Origin: Acidovorax sp.
Lineage (GTDB): Bacteria > Pseudomonadota > Gammaproteobacteria > Burkholderiales > Burkholderiaceae_C
Direction: 5' to 3'
Length of the DNA: 64,000 nucleotides
Assembly (NCBI RefSeq): GCF_021287135.1
Contig: NZ_JAJTBB010000013.1
Span: 1-64,000 of the forward strand
Under the pieces are notes generated by a model. That model was not told where the DNA came from. It made no database searches and worked only from the letters and a program-made list of their open reading frames with translations. The translations under genes were made by a program, and so were the position numbers. Of this stretch, positions 1 to 11,093 are shown piece after piece (position 1 is the first letter of the stretch; each line of letters begins with the position of its first letter).

Positions 1-21
1 CAGCCTGTATTCTTATGCATG

Positions 22-90
22 CAGCGGTGCTCTGAAGTTTGATGATTGGTCGCACAACCATCTTGCTTGAGATGTCACCGCTGTTTTTTT
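22..90 (+). terminator. Possible terminator of a gene upstream of the window
   Basis: CAGCGGTG at 22-29 is exactly complementary to CACCGCTG at 76-83, and a run of seven T follows. The loop is long (46 nt) and holds a second weak self-complementary stretch. It may end a transcript entering from the left. The long loop keeps confidence low. Confidence 0.4.
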
Positions 91-129
91 GCCTCTGGGG
101 TGGCTTACCCCGCTAATCCGTGAAGAACC

Positions 130-158
130 AAAAAAAAGCCGTGCCCAAGGGCACGGCT
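130..158 (-). terminator. Rho-independent terminator of the cytochrome c gene
   Basis: A 10-bp perfect stem (137-146 with 149-158, loop of two bases) is followed on the minus strand by eight T (130-137). It lies 23 bp after the stop codon of the minus-strand cytochrome c gene, the expected position. Confidence 0.88.
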
Positions 159-180
159 GCCGCGTTCTGGCGAACGGGGA

Positions 181-486
181 TTATTTCTGGGTCAGCACCC
201 AGGCAGCCAGCTTCTTGGCTTCTGCTTCGTTGACCTGGGTGTTCGCGGGCATGGGCACGGGACCCCACACGCCAGAACCGCCCTTCATGATCTTGGCGGC
301 CAGTTTGTCGGCGGCATCCTTTTGGCCGGCGTACTTGGCAGCGACGTCCTTGTAGGCGGGGCCGACCAGCTTCTTGTCCACGGCATGGCAGGCCATGCAG
401 TTCTTGGAGGTGGCCAGGGCCAGATCGGCCATGGCCGGTGCAGCGACCGACAGCGTCATGGCAAGGGTGATCAGGGTACGCTTCAT
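181..486 (-). CDS. Small class I c-type cytochrome (c551/c552-like)
   Basis: A 101-residue periplasmic electron carrier. Residues 1-20 form a Sec signal peptide ending AMA. The haem motif CMACH follows (Cys30, Cys33, His34). A later PVPMPA stretch supplies the probable axial Met, as in cytochrome c8/c551. The final helix (residues about 85-101) is the usual C-terminal cap. The start ATG at 486 was chosen over an upstream in-frame ATG because AGGAA lies just before it and the signal peptide starts cleanly there. The gene is monocistronic with its own terminator. The electron-transfer role is family knowledge; its partner cannot be read from the sequence. Confidence 0.92.
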   Translation of the reverse strand: MKRTLITLAMTLSVAAPAMADLALATSKNCMACHAVDKKLVGPAYKDVAAKYAGQKDAADKLAAKIMKGGSGVWGPVPMPANTQVNEAEAKKLAAWVLTQK

Positions 487-598
487 GGTGGGATTTCCTG
501 TGGTTGGGTTACAGTTCTTTAATGGGATTGTAGTGGCTTGGGTTGACACGCGTCTTGCCCGTGATCAAGCCGCCAGCCCCCTTATTTTGGAGATCGCC

Positions 599-841
599 AT
601 GTATTTGCTGGGCCTATCCCTGCTGCTTCTCGCGTTGAAATATTTTGAGATCGGGCCGGTGGCGGCCTGGTCGTGGTGGTGGATCGTCGCGCCGTTTGGC
701 GCCACGGCCGCGTGGTGGGCCTGGGCGGACTCGACCGGCTACACCAAGCGCAAGGCCGTGGAGAAGATGGAAGAGCGCAAACGGGAGCGCATCGAGAAGC
801 ACAAGGAAGCCCTCGGCATGCGCCCGCGCAAGCCGCGGTAG
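599..841 (+). CDS. Small Trp-rich membrane protein (TIGR04438-like)
   Basis: An 80-residue protein with one or two hydrophobic segments in residues 1-45. It contains a Trp-rich patch (AWSWWWIVAP, then AAWWAWAD) and then a strongly basic tail of alternating Lys/Arg/Glu likely to be helical. This pattern matches the small Trp-rich protein family of Burkholderiales, whose function is unknown. The reading frame stays open upstream to 374, but that part runs antisense through the cytochrome gene and has no coding character, so ATG 599 was taken. It is divergent from the cytochrome c gene. Confidence 0.8.
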   Translation: MYLLGLSLLLLALKYFEIGPVAAWSWWWIVAPFGATAAWWAWADSTGYTKRKAVEKMEERKRERIEKHKEALGMRPRKPR

Positions 842-1150
842 CCCGCTGGCGCATCGGCGCCGGCCCGGGCATCCGCCCGGTGTTTCATGGCCGCGCGGCC
901 CCACAAGGTGCGCCCTGCCACACGGGTGCCGTGGGATGCCATGACGCCGGTGCCCAAGGGCCGCCCATCTTTTCAAAACCATCTTGTGCGCCCTGCAGGG
1001 CAACAAACGTAAGCGATAGTAAGCGCATGGCAGGGCGGCCGCTTTGCGCCGCAGCACAGTGTTCTACCGAGCGCCCGAGGGCAGGGCGCCATCGGCCCGG
1101 GACGGCGGCGCGCGTTATGCAAAACACCAGTAGGTCAAGGGAGTGTGTGA
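842..1150. other. Intergenic region with no recognised gene
   Basis: About 310 bp of GC-rich sequence between the Trp-rich peptide and the glycan cluster. No open frame here has a credible start or a family match. It must hold the promoter of the glycosyltransferase operon. The only clear signal is GGGAG about 9 bases before the ATG at 1151. Confidence 0.5.
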
Positions 1151-2269
1151 ATGAAGGTGGCGTTTGGGGTCAGCGTGCTCGCGCGGTCCGTCCAGCAGGG
1201 CGGCGTGGATGGCATCGGGACCTACACCCGGGAGCTGATGGCGGCCATGCCGCAGGGCGTGCAGCTGCAGCCTTACGTGTTCGGTCCGGCGAGCCTGTGG
1301 ACGGGCGCCGTTCCCGCGGTGGCCGCAGGGCGGTTTGGCACGCAGGCGCTCCTGTCGAATGTGCCCGGCGGCAGCTTCCGGGCCATGCGCCGCGCGCTCG
1401 GGGCGGGGGTCGATCTGGTGCATGCCACCGATCACCTGGTGCCACGGATGCGGGGGATTCCCGTGGTCGCCACCTTTTTCGATGCGATACCGCTGGCCCA
1501 TCCCGAGTGGATCCGGTACCGCTTCAAGGCGCTGAAGAACGAGATGTGGCGCCGGACGGCATTCTGGGCCCAGCGGATCATCACCATTTCAGAATATTCC
1601 CGGCAGGAGATTGCCGAGCATTTCCGCGTCCCCGTGGAGCGCATCACGGCCATTCCGCTGGGCGTGGGGCCGGGGTGGTTTGATCCGGTGGACGCCGCGC
1701 AGGCCGCCGCCGTGCGCGCACGGCACGCGTTGCCAGAGCGTTATTTCGTGACTGTCGGCACGCTGCAGCCGCGCAAGAACATCGCCCGGCTGCTGGCGGC
1801 ACACAGCAGCCTGCCGTTGCGTTTGCAGCGCGAATTTCCGCTGCTGGTCGTGGGCAAGCCCGGCTGGGGCTGCGAGGATGTGGTGGCGCGGTTTTCTGAC
1901 GGAACGCTGCCCAACGTTCGCTGGCTGCGCCACTTGCCCGACGCCGATCTGCGGGCGGTGGTGAAGAGTGCGACTGCGCTGGTCTTCCCTTCGCTTCACG
2001 AAGGCTTCGGACTGCCGGTGCTGGAGGGCTTTGCGGCCGGCGTGCCGGTGGCGGCCTCCCATGCCACGTCGATTCCCGAGGTGGCCGGCGATGCGGCGCT
2101 GCTGTTTGACCCGCTGCGCACCGACGATGTGGCGCATGCCATGGCGCGGATCGCGGAACAGCCGGCGCTCGCGCACCAACTGGCGGCGCGGGGCCGCGAG
2201 CGTGTGCGCAGCTTCACGTGGCAGGCGTGCGCGGAAAAGACCGTGCAGGTCTACCAGTCGGTCCTCTGA
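1151..2269 (+). CDS. Glycosyltransferase, GT-B fold, GT4-type
   Basis: A 372-residue cytoplasmic glycosyltransferase. The N-terminal Rossmann half carries a GIGTYTREL loop (residues about 19-27), typical of GT4 sugar-nucleotide enzymes. The linker region has YFVTVGTLQPRKN. The donor-binding half has the signature SLHEGFGLPVLEGFAAGVPV (residues about 280-300) with the conserved E-x7-E pair. GGGAG precedes the ATG. It leads a four-gene set with a polysaccharide ABC exporter beginning 15 bp downstream, so it probably transfers a sugar to an exported surface glycan. Donor and acceptor cannot be deduced. Confidence 0.9.
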   Translation: MKVAFGVSVLARSVQQGGVDGIGTYTRELMAAMPQGVQLQPYVFGPASLWTGAVPAVAAGRFGTQALLSNVPGGSFRAMRRALGAGVDLVHATDHLVPRMRGIPVVATFFDAIPLAHPEWIRYRFKALKNEMWRRTAFWAQRIITISEYSRQEIAEHFRVPVERITAIPLGVGPGWFDPVDAAQAAAVRARHALPERYFVTVGTLQPRKNIARLLAAHSSLPLRLQREFPLLVVGKPGWGCEDVVARFSDGTLPNVRWLRHLPDADLRAVVKSATALVFPSLHEGFGLPVLEGFAAGVPVAASHATSIPEVAGDAALLFDPLRTDDVAHAMARIAEQPALAHQLAARGRERVRSFTWQACAEKTVQVYQSVL

Positions 2270-2284
2270 CGGGCGAAGGCAGCC

Positions 2285-3115
2285 ATGGCAAACACGGCCC
2301 TTCATGCGCCAGCCGGAGCCTTTGGGCAGCAGGTCCGGCTGCTGGTGCGGGATATCGCCAGCGCGCTGGCGGCGTGGCGCTTCTGGTGCTTCATGGGGTG
2401 GAACGATGTGGCCAAAAGGTACCGGCAGACGTTCCTGGGCCCCGTGTGGATCACCGTGAACACGGCTCTGTTCATCGTGGCGTTTGGCCTGATTGGGGCC
2501 CAGTTGTTCAAGTACCCGGCCGATTGGTACCTGCCGTATTTTTGTGCCGGGCACGTGTTGTTCGGGTATTTCAGCGCACTGCTCAACGAAGGGTGTCTCA
2601 CCTACACCGGCTCGGACGCCTTCCTGAAGCAGATGTCCTACCCCAAGACGGCGTTCGTCTTTCGCACCGTGTTCCGCTGCACCGTGCTGATGCTGCACAG
2701 CGCGGTGATCGTGCTGGCCGTGCTGTGGTGGTCCGGGCGCCTGGGGGCCGTGCACTGGGCGGCCTTCCTGGGCGCCATGGCGCTCACTTTGCTGGCCGCC
2801 AGCTTCGCCGTTGCCATCATTGGCGCGCTGGCCACCCGTTTCAGGGATGTGACCGTGGCCATGGGCAGCCTGATGCAGCTGAGCTTCTTTGTCACGCCCG
2901 TGCTGTGGGTGCCCGACGAGCTGACCGAGCGGGCCCGCTGGGTGGTGCGCCTGAACCCGCTGGCATTGTTTCTGGATCTGGTGCGCAACCCCTTGATGGG
3001 CACGGCGACGGACCCGCAAGCATGGCTTGCGGCGGCCGGCGTGGTCGCTGTGCTGGGCGTGGTGTTTTTTTTCCAGTACGTCATGGTCCGGCGGCGGATC
3101 GTGTACTGGCTGTGA
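2285..3115 (+). CDS. Polysaccharide ABC exporter permease (Wzm/ABC-2 type)
   Basis: A 276-residue integral membrane protein with about six transmembrane segments and the ABC-2 layout. The N-terminal amphipathic region has WNDVAKRYRQTFLGPVW, the conserved coupling stretch seen in Wzm, KpsM and TagG. The C-terminal part carries the hallmark NPLALFLDLVRNPLMG motif. It would pair with the ATPase encoded 24 bp downstream to move an undecaprenyl-linked glycan across the inner membrane. It starts 15 bp after the glycosyltransferase, consistent with one operon. The symbol wzm is not assigned because the substrate is unknown. Confidence 0.9.
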   Translation: MANTALHAPAGAFGQQVRLLVRDIASALAAWRFWCFMGWNDVAKRYRQTFLGPVWITVNTALFIVAFGLIGAQLFKYPADWYLPYFCAGHVLFGYFSALLNEGCLTYTGSDAFLKQMSYPKTAFVFRTVFRCTVLMLHSAVIVLAVLWWSGRLGAVHWAAFLGAMALTLLAASFAVAIIGALATRFRDVTVAMGSLMQLSFFVTPVLWVPDELTERARWVVRLNPLALFLDLVRNPLMGTATDPQAWLAAAGVVAVLGVVFFFQYVMVRRRIVYWL

Positions 3116-3139
3116 CATGGCCAAAAGCCGCGGACCCCT

Positions 3140-3904
3140 ATGGCACACATCCGATTGCACGAGGTCTCCATCGACTTTCCCGTGTTCACTTCGCGGTCGC
3201 GTGGTTTGCTCAACACCATGCTGGGGCTGCCGCAGCGTGAAAAGGCGCGCGTGGAGGCCAGCGGCCTGCGGCGGGTCAGCGTGCATGCCTTGCGGGACGT
3301 CAGCCTGCAGCTGAATCCCGGGGACCGGGTGGGGCTGGTGGGGGCCAACGGGGCCGGCAAGACGACCCTGCTGCGCGTGCTGTCCGGCGTGTACGAGCCG
3401 ATGCAGGGAGAGTGCAGCTTCCAGGGGAAGATCGCGGCGCTCACGGACATCATGCTCGGCATGGATGCCGACGCCACCGGCTACGACAACATCATCATGC
3501 GGGGCATCGTGATGGGGCTCACGCGCCGGCAGGCGATGGAACTGATCCCGTCGGTGGAGTCCTTCACGCAGCTGGGCGAGCATCTCCAGTTGCCCGTGCG
3601 AACCTATTCGCAGGGCATGTTGCTGCGGCTTGCGTTTGCGGTGTCCACCAGCGTCGTGCCCGACATCCTGCTGATGGACGAAATGATTGGCGCAGGCGAT
3701 GCCAAGTTCTTCAGCCAGGCACAGGGGCGCATCAATGGGCTGATTGAAAAGGTATCCATCCTGGTGCTTGCCTCGCACAACGAACTCATTCTCAGGAGCT
3801 TTTGCAACCGCGCGCTGGTCTTGAAGGAAGGCCGCGTGGTGTTTGACGGTGGCGTGGAGGACGCGTTGGCGTTCCACAACGCGCAGCAAGGGGTGACGCC
3901 ATGA
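3140..3904 (+). CDS. Polysaccharide ABC exporter ATP-binding protein (Wzt-like)
   Basis: A 254-residue ATPase of the Wzt/KpsT/TagH group. Walker A is GANGAGKTT (residues 68-76). The signature region reads TYSQGMLLRLAFA, the variant used by polysaccharide exporters rather than LSGGQ. Walker B is DILLMDEMIGAGD. The N-terminal region before the P-loop (FPVFTSRSRGLLNTMLG) is typical of this subfamily. At 254 residues it has only the nucleotide-binding domain and lacks the C-terminal carbohydrate-binding domain that selects finished O-antigen in long Wzt proteins. Export is therefore probably coupled to synthesis. It overlaps the next gene by 4 bp (ATGA). Confidence 0.92.
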   Translation: MAHIRLHEVSIDFPVFTSRSRGLLNTMLGLPQREKARVEASGLRRVSVHALRDVSLQLNPGDRVGLVGANGAGKTTLLRVLSGVYEPMQGECSFQGKIAALTDIMLGMDADATGYDNIIMRGIVMGLTRRQAMELIPSVESFTQLGEHLQLPVRTYSQGMLLRLAFAVSTSVVPDILLMDEMIGAGDAKFFSQAQGRINGLIEKVSILVLASHNELILRSFCNRALVLKEGRVVFDGGVEDALAFHNAQQGVTP

Positions 3905-5088
3905 GACTGTTGTCGACAGGACCCGCGGAGGTATACCGGGCCATCGCCTCCATGGGGCGCACGGAAGACATCGCGTGGTCGCCCGACGGGCGCCGGCTGG
4001 CACTTGCCGCCATCACGCTGGACCGCTTGCTGGTGGTCGGCGTGGACTGCCAGACTGTGGAAGGCCGCAAAACCCTGGTCCTCACGGATGCCGTGGAGAT
4101 CGCCTCGGACAGCCTGCAGCGCCCGCACGGCGTGAGCTGGATCGGCAACGACCGACTGGCCGTGGCCAACCGCGAGGGCATCGTGTCGGTCTTCGATGTT
4201 CCCGCGCCCCGCGGCCTGGCCTCGGTGCACCATCTCCAGCCCATGGCCGTCATCAGCAAGCGCGAGACCGAGCTGGTGAGCACCCCGGGCAGCCTGTGCG
4301 CGCGGGACCTGGGGTCCGGGCTGGTGGAGCTGTGGGTTTGCAACGGCTTTTCCAACTACGTGACGCACCACCTGCTGGACGCCCGGGCCGGCCTGGCCCA
4401 TCTGGACGCGCAGGTGTTCATGCAGCAAGGGCTCGACCTGCCCGACGGCGTGGCCGTGGACGCCCGGGGAGACTGGGTGGCCATCAGCAACCACGACCGG
4501 CATGCCGTGGCGCTGTACCGGAACGACGAGTGGCTTGCGGCGGACCAGGTGCCGGCGGCCCAGCTGCAGGGGGTGACCTATCCCCACGGGCTGTGCTTTC
4601 TGGCTGAGGGGCGAATTTTGCTGGTGGCGGATGCGGGGGCGCCCCACGTTGCCGTGTTTTTCCGGCCCGCGCAGGGCTGGGTGGGCGGCGCGGCGCCGGA
4701 CGACGTGGTGCGCGTGCTGGAGGACGGCGCATTTGAGCAGGGGCATTACAACCCCCGCGAAGGCGGGCCCAAGGGCATCGACGCGCACGAGCCCTGGGGC
4801 GTGGTGGTCACTACCTGCGCAGAGCAACCCCTGGCGTTTTTTGATGCAGACCCGCTGGTGGCGCGGGCACAACCCGCGGCGGCGGGCAGCCGCCCGCCGG
4901 CCGACCCGGCGCGCATCACGGTCCTGCGGCTTGCCCGTGGTGTGGCGGCCCGGGAGGTCGCAGTGACCGCCGCCGTCCGCAAAGAGCTGGAGCAGATGCG
5001 TTCCAGCTGGTCCTGGCGCGTGACTGCGCCGCTCAGGGCATTGGCCGGCCGCTGGATGCGCCGGAACGCGGGGCGCGGCAAGCCCTGA
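3901..5088 (+). CDS. Beta-propeller-like protein of the glycan cluster
   Basis: A 395-residue protein I cannot name. It shows repeated blade-like units (for example IAWSPDGRRLALA, HGVSWIGNDRLAVAN, DGVAVDARGDWVAISN, PHGLCFLAEGRILLVAD), as in NHL/WD40-like propellers. It has no signal peptide. The C-terminal end, after a Lys/Glu helix, reads MRSSWSWRVTAPLRAL. The SWRxTAPLR motif is a tail often seen on glycosyltransferases and methyltransferases of surface-polysaccharide clusters. Its start overlaps the ATPase stop, so it is translationally coupled to the exporter. A scaffold or modifying role in glycan assembly is inference. Confidence 0.75.
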   Translation: MRLLSTGPAEVYRAIASMGRTEDIAWSPDGRRLALAAITLDRLLVVGVDCQTVEGRKTLVLTDAVEIASDSLQRPHGVSWIGNDRLAVANREGIVSVFDVPAPRGLASVHHLQPMAVISKRETELVSTPGSLCARDLGSGLVELWVCNGFSNYVTHHLLDARAGLAHLDAQVFMQQGLDLPDGVAVDARGDWVAISNHDRHAVALYRNDEWLAADQVPAAQLQGVTYPHGLCFLAEGRILLVADAGAPHVAVFFRPAQGWVGGAAPDDVVRVLEDGAFEQGHYNPREGGPKGIDAHEPWGVVVTTCAEQPLAFFDADPLVARAQPAAAGSRPPADPARITVLRLARGVAAREVAVTAAVRKELEQMRSSWSWRVTAPLRALAGRWMRRNAGRGKP

Positions 5089-5196
5089 GCGCCTGGGCTA
5101 CGGCCCCGGGGGACCGGGAGCAGGCCCGGCGCTCTCGAAGAGGCCGCGCAAGGGATCCATGCCCGCGCCACCTGCGCGGGCCCCCCGCGCTGTGCC

Positions 5197-6900
<1,704 letters not shown>

Positions 6901-7145
6901 TGGCGGTACTCCTGTGGGGAATGCCGCAGTGTCCGCCGGTGCAGTGGCGCTGTCCATCGGTGGGAATACGCAATGCGCCGCAGGGCCCCCGGATGCGTCG
7001 GCCATAATTGCGGGGTTTGCCCAGGGCGCGGCTCAAGAGGTTGCGCGTCGCACGGGCGCGCACGGGGCTGCTACGGCGCAGCCCGCCCCCTTCTGCGATC
7101 CAATCGTTTTCCTCTTCCTCCCTCCATCCTTCTTTTCTCTCCACG

Positions 7146-9005
7146 ATGCCCGCATACCGTTCCAAGACTTCCACCGCCGGACGCAACATGGCCGGCGCCC
7201 GCTCGCTGTGGCGCGCCACCGGCATGAGGGACGACGATTTTTCCAAGCCCATCATCGCCGTGGTCAACTCGTTCACGCAGTTTGTGCCCGGCCACGTACA
7301 CCTGAAGGACCTGGGCCAGCTCGTCGCGCGCGAGATCGAGGCCGCGGGCGGCGTGGCCAAGGAGTTCAACACCATTGCTGTCGACGACGGCATCGCCATG
7401 GGCCACGACGGCATGCTGTATTCGCTGCCCAGCCGCGACATCATCGCGGACTCGGTCGAGTACATGGTCAACGCCCACTGCGCCGATGCGATGGTCTGCA
7501 TCTCCAACTGCGACAAGATCACCCCCGGCATGCTGATGGCGGCGATGCGCCTGAACATCCCGGTGATCTTCGTCTCCGGCGGCCCGATGGAAGCGGGCAA
7601 GACCCGGCTGGCCAACCCCGTCACCAAGACCATCGAGTTCAAGAAGCTCGACCTGGTGGACGCGATGGTGATCGCCGCGGACCAGGCCTATTCCGACGCC
7701 GACGTGGCCGAGGTGGAGCGCTCGGCCTGCCCTACCTGCGGCTCGTGCTCGGGCATGTTCACCGCCAACTCCATGAACTGCCTGACCGAGGCGCTGGGCC
7801 TGTCCCTGCCCGGCAATGGCACGGTGGTGGCCACGCACGCCGACCGCGAACAGCTCTTCAAGCGCGCCGGCCGCCGCATCGTGGAGCTGGCCCGCCAGTA
7901 CTACGAGCAGGACGACGAGCGCATCCTCCCGCGCTCCGTGGGCTTCAAGGCCTTCGAGAACGCGATGACGCTGGACATCGCCATGGGCGGCTCCACCAAC
8001 ACCATCCTGCACCTGCTGGCCGTTGCGCGCGAAGCCGGGATCGACTTCACCATGGCCGACATCGACCGCCTCTCGCGCGCCGTGCCGCAGCTGTGCAAGG
8101 TGGCACCCAACACCAACAAGTACCACATCGAGGACGTGCACCGCGCCGGCGGCATCATGGCCATCCTGGGCGAGCTGGAGCGCGCCGGCAAGCTGCACAC
8201 CGATGTGCCCACGGTGCATGCGCCCACGCTGGGCGATGCGCTGACGCAGTGGGACATCACCCGCACGCAGGACGAGGCCGTGCGCACCTTCTACATGGCC
8301 GGCCCGGCCGGCGTGCCGACGCAGGTGGCGTTCAGCCAGAACACGCGCTGGCCCAGCCTGGACCTGGACCGTGCCGAGGGCTGCATCCGCTCCGTCGAGC
8401 ATGCGTTCAGCAAGGAAGGCGGCCTGGCCGTGCTGCGCGGCAACATCGCGCTGGACGGCTGCGTGGTCAAGACCGCAGGCGTGGACGAGTCCATCCACGT
8501 GTTCGAGGGCACGGCCCATGTGACCGAGTCGCAGGACGAGGCGGTGGAGAACATCCTGGCCGACAAGGTGAAGGCCGGTGACATCGTCATCGTGCGCTAC
8601 GAAGGCCCCAAGGGCGGCCCCGGCATGCAGGAAATGCTCTACCCGACCAGCTACATCAAGTCGAAGGGCCTGGGCAAGGCCTGCGCGCTGCTGACCGACG
8701 GGCGCTTCTCGGGCGGCACCTCGGGCCTGTCGATCGGCCACTGCTCGCCCGAGGCCGCCGCCGGCGGCGCGATCGGCCTGGTGCAGAACGGCGACCGTAT
8801 CCGCATCGACATCCCCAACCGCACGATCAATGTGCTGGTGAGCGATGAAGAACTCGCCAAGCGCCGCGAGGCACAGAACGCCAAAGGCTGGAAGCCTGCC
8901 CAGCCACGCCCGCGCAAGGTGTCGGCTGCGCTCAAGGCCTATGCCAAGCTGGTGATGTCGGCCGACAAGGGCGCGGTGCGCGACCTGTCGCTGCTGGACG
9001 ACTGA
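7146..9005 (+). CDS. ilvD: Dihydroxy-acid dehydratase, E. coli-type long subfamily
   Basis: A 619-residue enzyme closely matching E. coli IlvD from the first residues ([18 protein letters not shown]) to the end ([13 protein letters not shown]). The first cluster position of the other subfamily is replaced by AVVNSFTQF. The remaining cysteines lie in [11 protein letters not shown] and [19 protein letters not shown], typical of the oxygen-sensitive [4Fe-4S] enzyme. It catalyses the same branched-chain step as the divergent neighbour. The start at 7146 is fixed by the exact N-terminal match. A hairpin terminator follows the stop. Confidence 0.95.
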   Translation: MPAYRSKTSTAGRNMAGARSLWRATGMRDDDFSKPIIAVVNSFTQFVPGHVHLKDLGQLVAREIEAAGGVAKEFNTIAVDDGIAMGHDGMLYSLPSRDIIADSVEYMVNAHCADAMVCISNCDKITPGMLMAAMRLNIPVIFVSGGPMEAGKTRLANPVTKTIEFKKLDLVDAMVIAADQAYSDADVAEVERSACPTCGSCSGMFTANSMNCLTEALGLSLPGNGTVVATHADREQLFKRAGRRIVELARQYYEQDDERILPRSVGFKAFENAMTLDIAMGGSTNTILHLLAVAREAGIDFTMADIDRLSRAVPQLCKVAPNTNKYHIEDVHRAGGIMAILGELERAGKLHTDVPTVHAPTLGDALTQWDITRTQDEAVRTFYMAGPAGVPTQVAFSQNTRWPSLDLDRAEGCIRSVEHAFSKEGGLAVLRGNIALDGCVVKTAGVDESIHVFEGTAHVTESQDEAVENILADKVKAGDIVIVRYEGPKGGPGMQEMLYPTSYIKSKGLGKACALLTDGRFSGGTSGLSIGHCSPEAAAGGAIGLVQNGDRIRIDIPNRTINVLVSDEELAKRREAQNAKGWKPAQPRPRKVSAALKAYAKLVMSADKGAVRDLSLLDD

Positions 9006-9045
9006 GCGGGCCGCGGCGCGCGCGCTGCGCAAGCTGCCCCCTCGC

Positions 9046-9072
9046 AAGCCGCGCCGCCAGCGCGGCTTTTTT
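9046..9072 (+). terminator. Rho-independent terminator after ilvD
   Basis: A 9-bp perfect stem (9046-9054 with 9060-9068, five-base loop) ends in a run of six T. It lies 41 bp after the ilvD stop and before lgt. Confidence 0.88.
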
Positions 9073-9150
9073 CGTGGCGGCCCGGGGCCGCGCCGGGGGT
9101 GGCCGCACACCGGCGGGGGCGAATGCGGGGCAGGCACAATACCGGCCACC

Positions 9151-9981
9151 ATGCTGACCTATCCCCACATTGACCCCGTCGCCCTGCAGATCGGCCCGCT
9201 GGCCATCCACTGGTACGGGCTGACCTATCTCGCGGCCTTTGGCCTTTTCATGCTGCTGGGCAACCTGCGCCTGCGCCACGAGCCGTTTGCCTCCCTGACC
9301 GGCTCTGCCGCGTGGTCGCGCAAGGATGTGGAGGACATCCTCTTCCTGGGTGTCGCCGGGGTCGTGGCCGGGGGGCGCCTGGGCTACTGCCTGTTCTACA
9401 AGCCGGGCTACTACCTCAGCCATCCGCTGGAGATCTTCGCGGTGTGGCAGGGCGGCATGTCGTTTCATGGCGGTTTGCTGGGCGTGATCGTGGCGATGAT
9501 CTGGTTTGCCCGCTCCCGCCAGCGGCCCTGGCTGCAGGTGGCGGACTTCGTGGCGCCCTGCGTGCCCACCGGCCTGGCGGCCGGACGCGTGGGCAACTTC
9601 ATCAATGGGGAACTGTGGGGCCGCTTTGCCAGCCCCGACCTGCCCTGGGGCATGGTGTTTGCGCACAGCGGTTCCCTGCAGCCGCGCCACCCTTCGCAGG
9701 TCTACCAGTTTCTGATGGAAGGGCTGCTGCTGTTCGTGCTGCTGTGGCTGTATGCGCGCAAGGAGCGCCGGCAGGGCCAAGTGGCGGCGGCGTTCCTGTT
9801 CGGCTATGGCGTCTTCCGCTTCATTGCCGAGTATTTCCGCGAGCCCGACGCCTTCCTGGGCATCTTGTCGCTGGGCATGAGCATGGGCCAGTGGCTGTGC
9901 CTGCCGATGATCGTGGGCGGCATCGCGCTGTGGCTGTGGGCGCAGCGGCAACCCCAGGCGGCCCGGCGCGTGCCCGCTTGA
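9151..9981 (+). CDS. lgt: Phosphatidylglycerol--prolipoprotein diacylglyceryl transferase
   Basis: A 276-residue inner-membrane enzyme that adds diacylglycerol to the lipobox cysteine of prolipoproteins. Seven hydrophobic segments are apparent. The Lgt signature is intact: [15 protein letters not shown] (residues about 145-160). The conserved N-terminal HWYGLTYL and the [11 protein letters not shown] loop are also present. Length matches the family. It is transcribed alone after the ilvD terminator and ends just before an R2 repeat. Confidence 0.96.
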   Translation: MLTYPHIDPVALQIGPLAIHWYGLTYLAAFGLFMLLGNLRLRHEPFASLTGSAAWSRKDVEDILFLGVAGVVAGGRLGYCLFYKPGYYLSHPLEIFAVWQGGMSFHGGLLGVIVAMIWFARSRQRPWLQVADFVAPCVPTGLAAGRVGNFINGELWGRFASPDLPWGMVFAHSGSLQPRHPSQVYQFLMEGLLLFVLLWLYARKERRQGQVAAAFLFGYGVFRFIAEYFREPDAFLGILSLGMSMGQWLCLPMIVGGIALWLWAQRQPQAARRVPA

Positions 9982-10056
9982 AGAAAATTTTGGTAAAAAT
10001 GGCATCCAGCGCTTGATGGGTAAGCGCTGGCAGCTATTAAAACAATAGCTATTTTG
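9982..10056 (+). repeat. R2 interspersed repeat, copy a (two-hairpin element)
   Basis: Intergenic copy between convergent lgt and the EamA gene. An AT-rich leader (AAAATTTTGGTAAAAATG) is followed by hairpin 1, CCAGCGCTT with AAGCGCTGG (9-bp perfect stem, 7-base loop). Hairpin 2 follows, AGCTATT with AATAGCT (7-bp stem, 5-base loop). The end runs up to the stop codon of the minus-strand gene. It may act as a bidirectional transcription end. Confidence 0.85.
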
Positions 10057-10058
10057 CT

Positions 10059-11012
10059 TCAGCAGGACGCCGTGCGCCGCCGCACGGTCAGCAGCGCGGC
10101 CGCCACGATCAGCGCACCGCCCACCCAGCCCAGCGGGCTGAGGCTTTCTCCCAGCCATGCCACCGCAAACAGCGCGCCAAACACCGGCTCGCTGCCCATT
10201 AGCAGGCCCACGCGGGTGGGCGAGCTGTGGCGCAGCGCCCAGTTCTGCACCCCGAACGCAAACACCGTGCAGCCCAGCACCAGGTACGCGCTGGCCCCCC
10301 AAAACTGGGGCTCGCGCGGCAGCGGGGGCAGCCCGCCGGGCAGCGCCAGCGCCAGCCCCAGCGCCCCCGATCCGACGACGGCGGCCTGCACCGCGGTGAG
10401 CGCCATCACCGGCGCCGCGCTGTCTCCGCCGCCACGGGTCAGGCGCGTGGTGGCGCACACCGTGATGGCGCGCAGCACCGCCGCGGCCAGGATCAGCGCA
10501 TCTCCCCAGCCCCAGGCTACGCCGCCCTCGCCGAGCCCTGGCGCGCCGCCGCTGAGCAGCGCGGCGCCCAGCAGCGACACCGCGGCAAACCCCAGCATGG
10601 CTGGGGCCGGGCGCTGGCGCAGCAAGGCCCATTCGGCCAGCGGGGTGAACACCACGCACAGGCTGATCAGAAAAGCGGCGTGGCTGGCCTGCGTGTGCGC
10701 CAGGCCCCAGGTCTCGCACAAAAAGATGCCCAGCAGCAGCCACCCCAGCGGCAGCCCCGCACGCAGCGCACTGCGCCGCTGCGCCGGGCTGGCGCGCCAC
10801 CACGCGGGCAGCAGCAGCGCCAGGGTGAGCCCGAAGCGCACAGCCAAAAAGCCCAACACCGGATAGAACACCAGCGCCCCCTTGGCCACGCCATAGCTGG
10901 TGCCCCACACCACGGCCACCAGCAGCAGGGCCGCATCCGCCCAGCGCGCGGCAAAGGCTGCCGCAGAAGAGGGCGCGGCCGGTGAAGCGAAGAATGCGGT
11001 GGGCTGGGTCAT
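10059..11012 (-). CDS. DMT-superfamily (EamA-type) exporter
   Basis: A 317-residue inner-membrane protein with ten hydrophobic helices arranged as two five-helix EamA repeats. The first opens with LLLVAVVWGTSYGVAKGAL and the second with WGDALILAAAVLRAITVCATTRL. The gene starts 82 bp from a divergent LysR regulator, which suggests the regulator controls it. Substrates of EamA exporters (amino acids, metabolites, drugs) cannot be predicted from sequence. ATG 11012 was taken since the frame upstream is antisense to the LysR gene. Confidence 0.88.
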   Translation of the reverse strand: MTQPTAFFASPAAPSSAAAFAARWADAALLLVAVVWGTSYGVAKGALVFYPVLGFLAVRFGLTLALLLPAWWRASPAQRRSALRAGLPLGWLLLGIFLCETWGLAHTQASHAAFLISLCVVFTPLAEWALLRQRPAPAMLGFAAVSLLGAALLSGGAPGLGEGGVAWGWGDALILAAAVLRAITVCATTRLTRGGGDSAAPVMALTAVQAAVVGSGALGLALALPGGLPPLPREPQFWGASAYLVLGCTVFAFGVQNWALRHSSPTRVGLLMGSEPVFGALFAVAWLGESLSPLGWVGGALIVAAALLTVRRRTASC

Positions 11013-11093
11013 GGTGGTGTCCTTGAAAGCCCTGAATTGTTGGCCTGTGCGTGAAAATTGATAATCTCTGCCAGTGCAAAGCATCTGTTCCGT

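Noticed and set aside
487-598. A possible FNR site (TTGATCACGGGCAA, minus strand) before the cytochrome c gene
   Set aside because: Only about eight of ten positions match and one half-site is poor. It was not listed as a site.
1589-4003. An 804-codon open frame on the minus strand across the glycan cluster
   Set aside because: It runs antisense through three well-supported genes, is rich in His/Gln/Arg/Pro as expected for the shadow of high-GC coding, and matches no family.
7071-9152. A 693-codon minus-strand frame over ilvD
   Set aside because: It is antisense to a gene that aligns end to end with E. coli IlvD; its composition is that of a third-position shadow.
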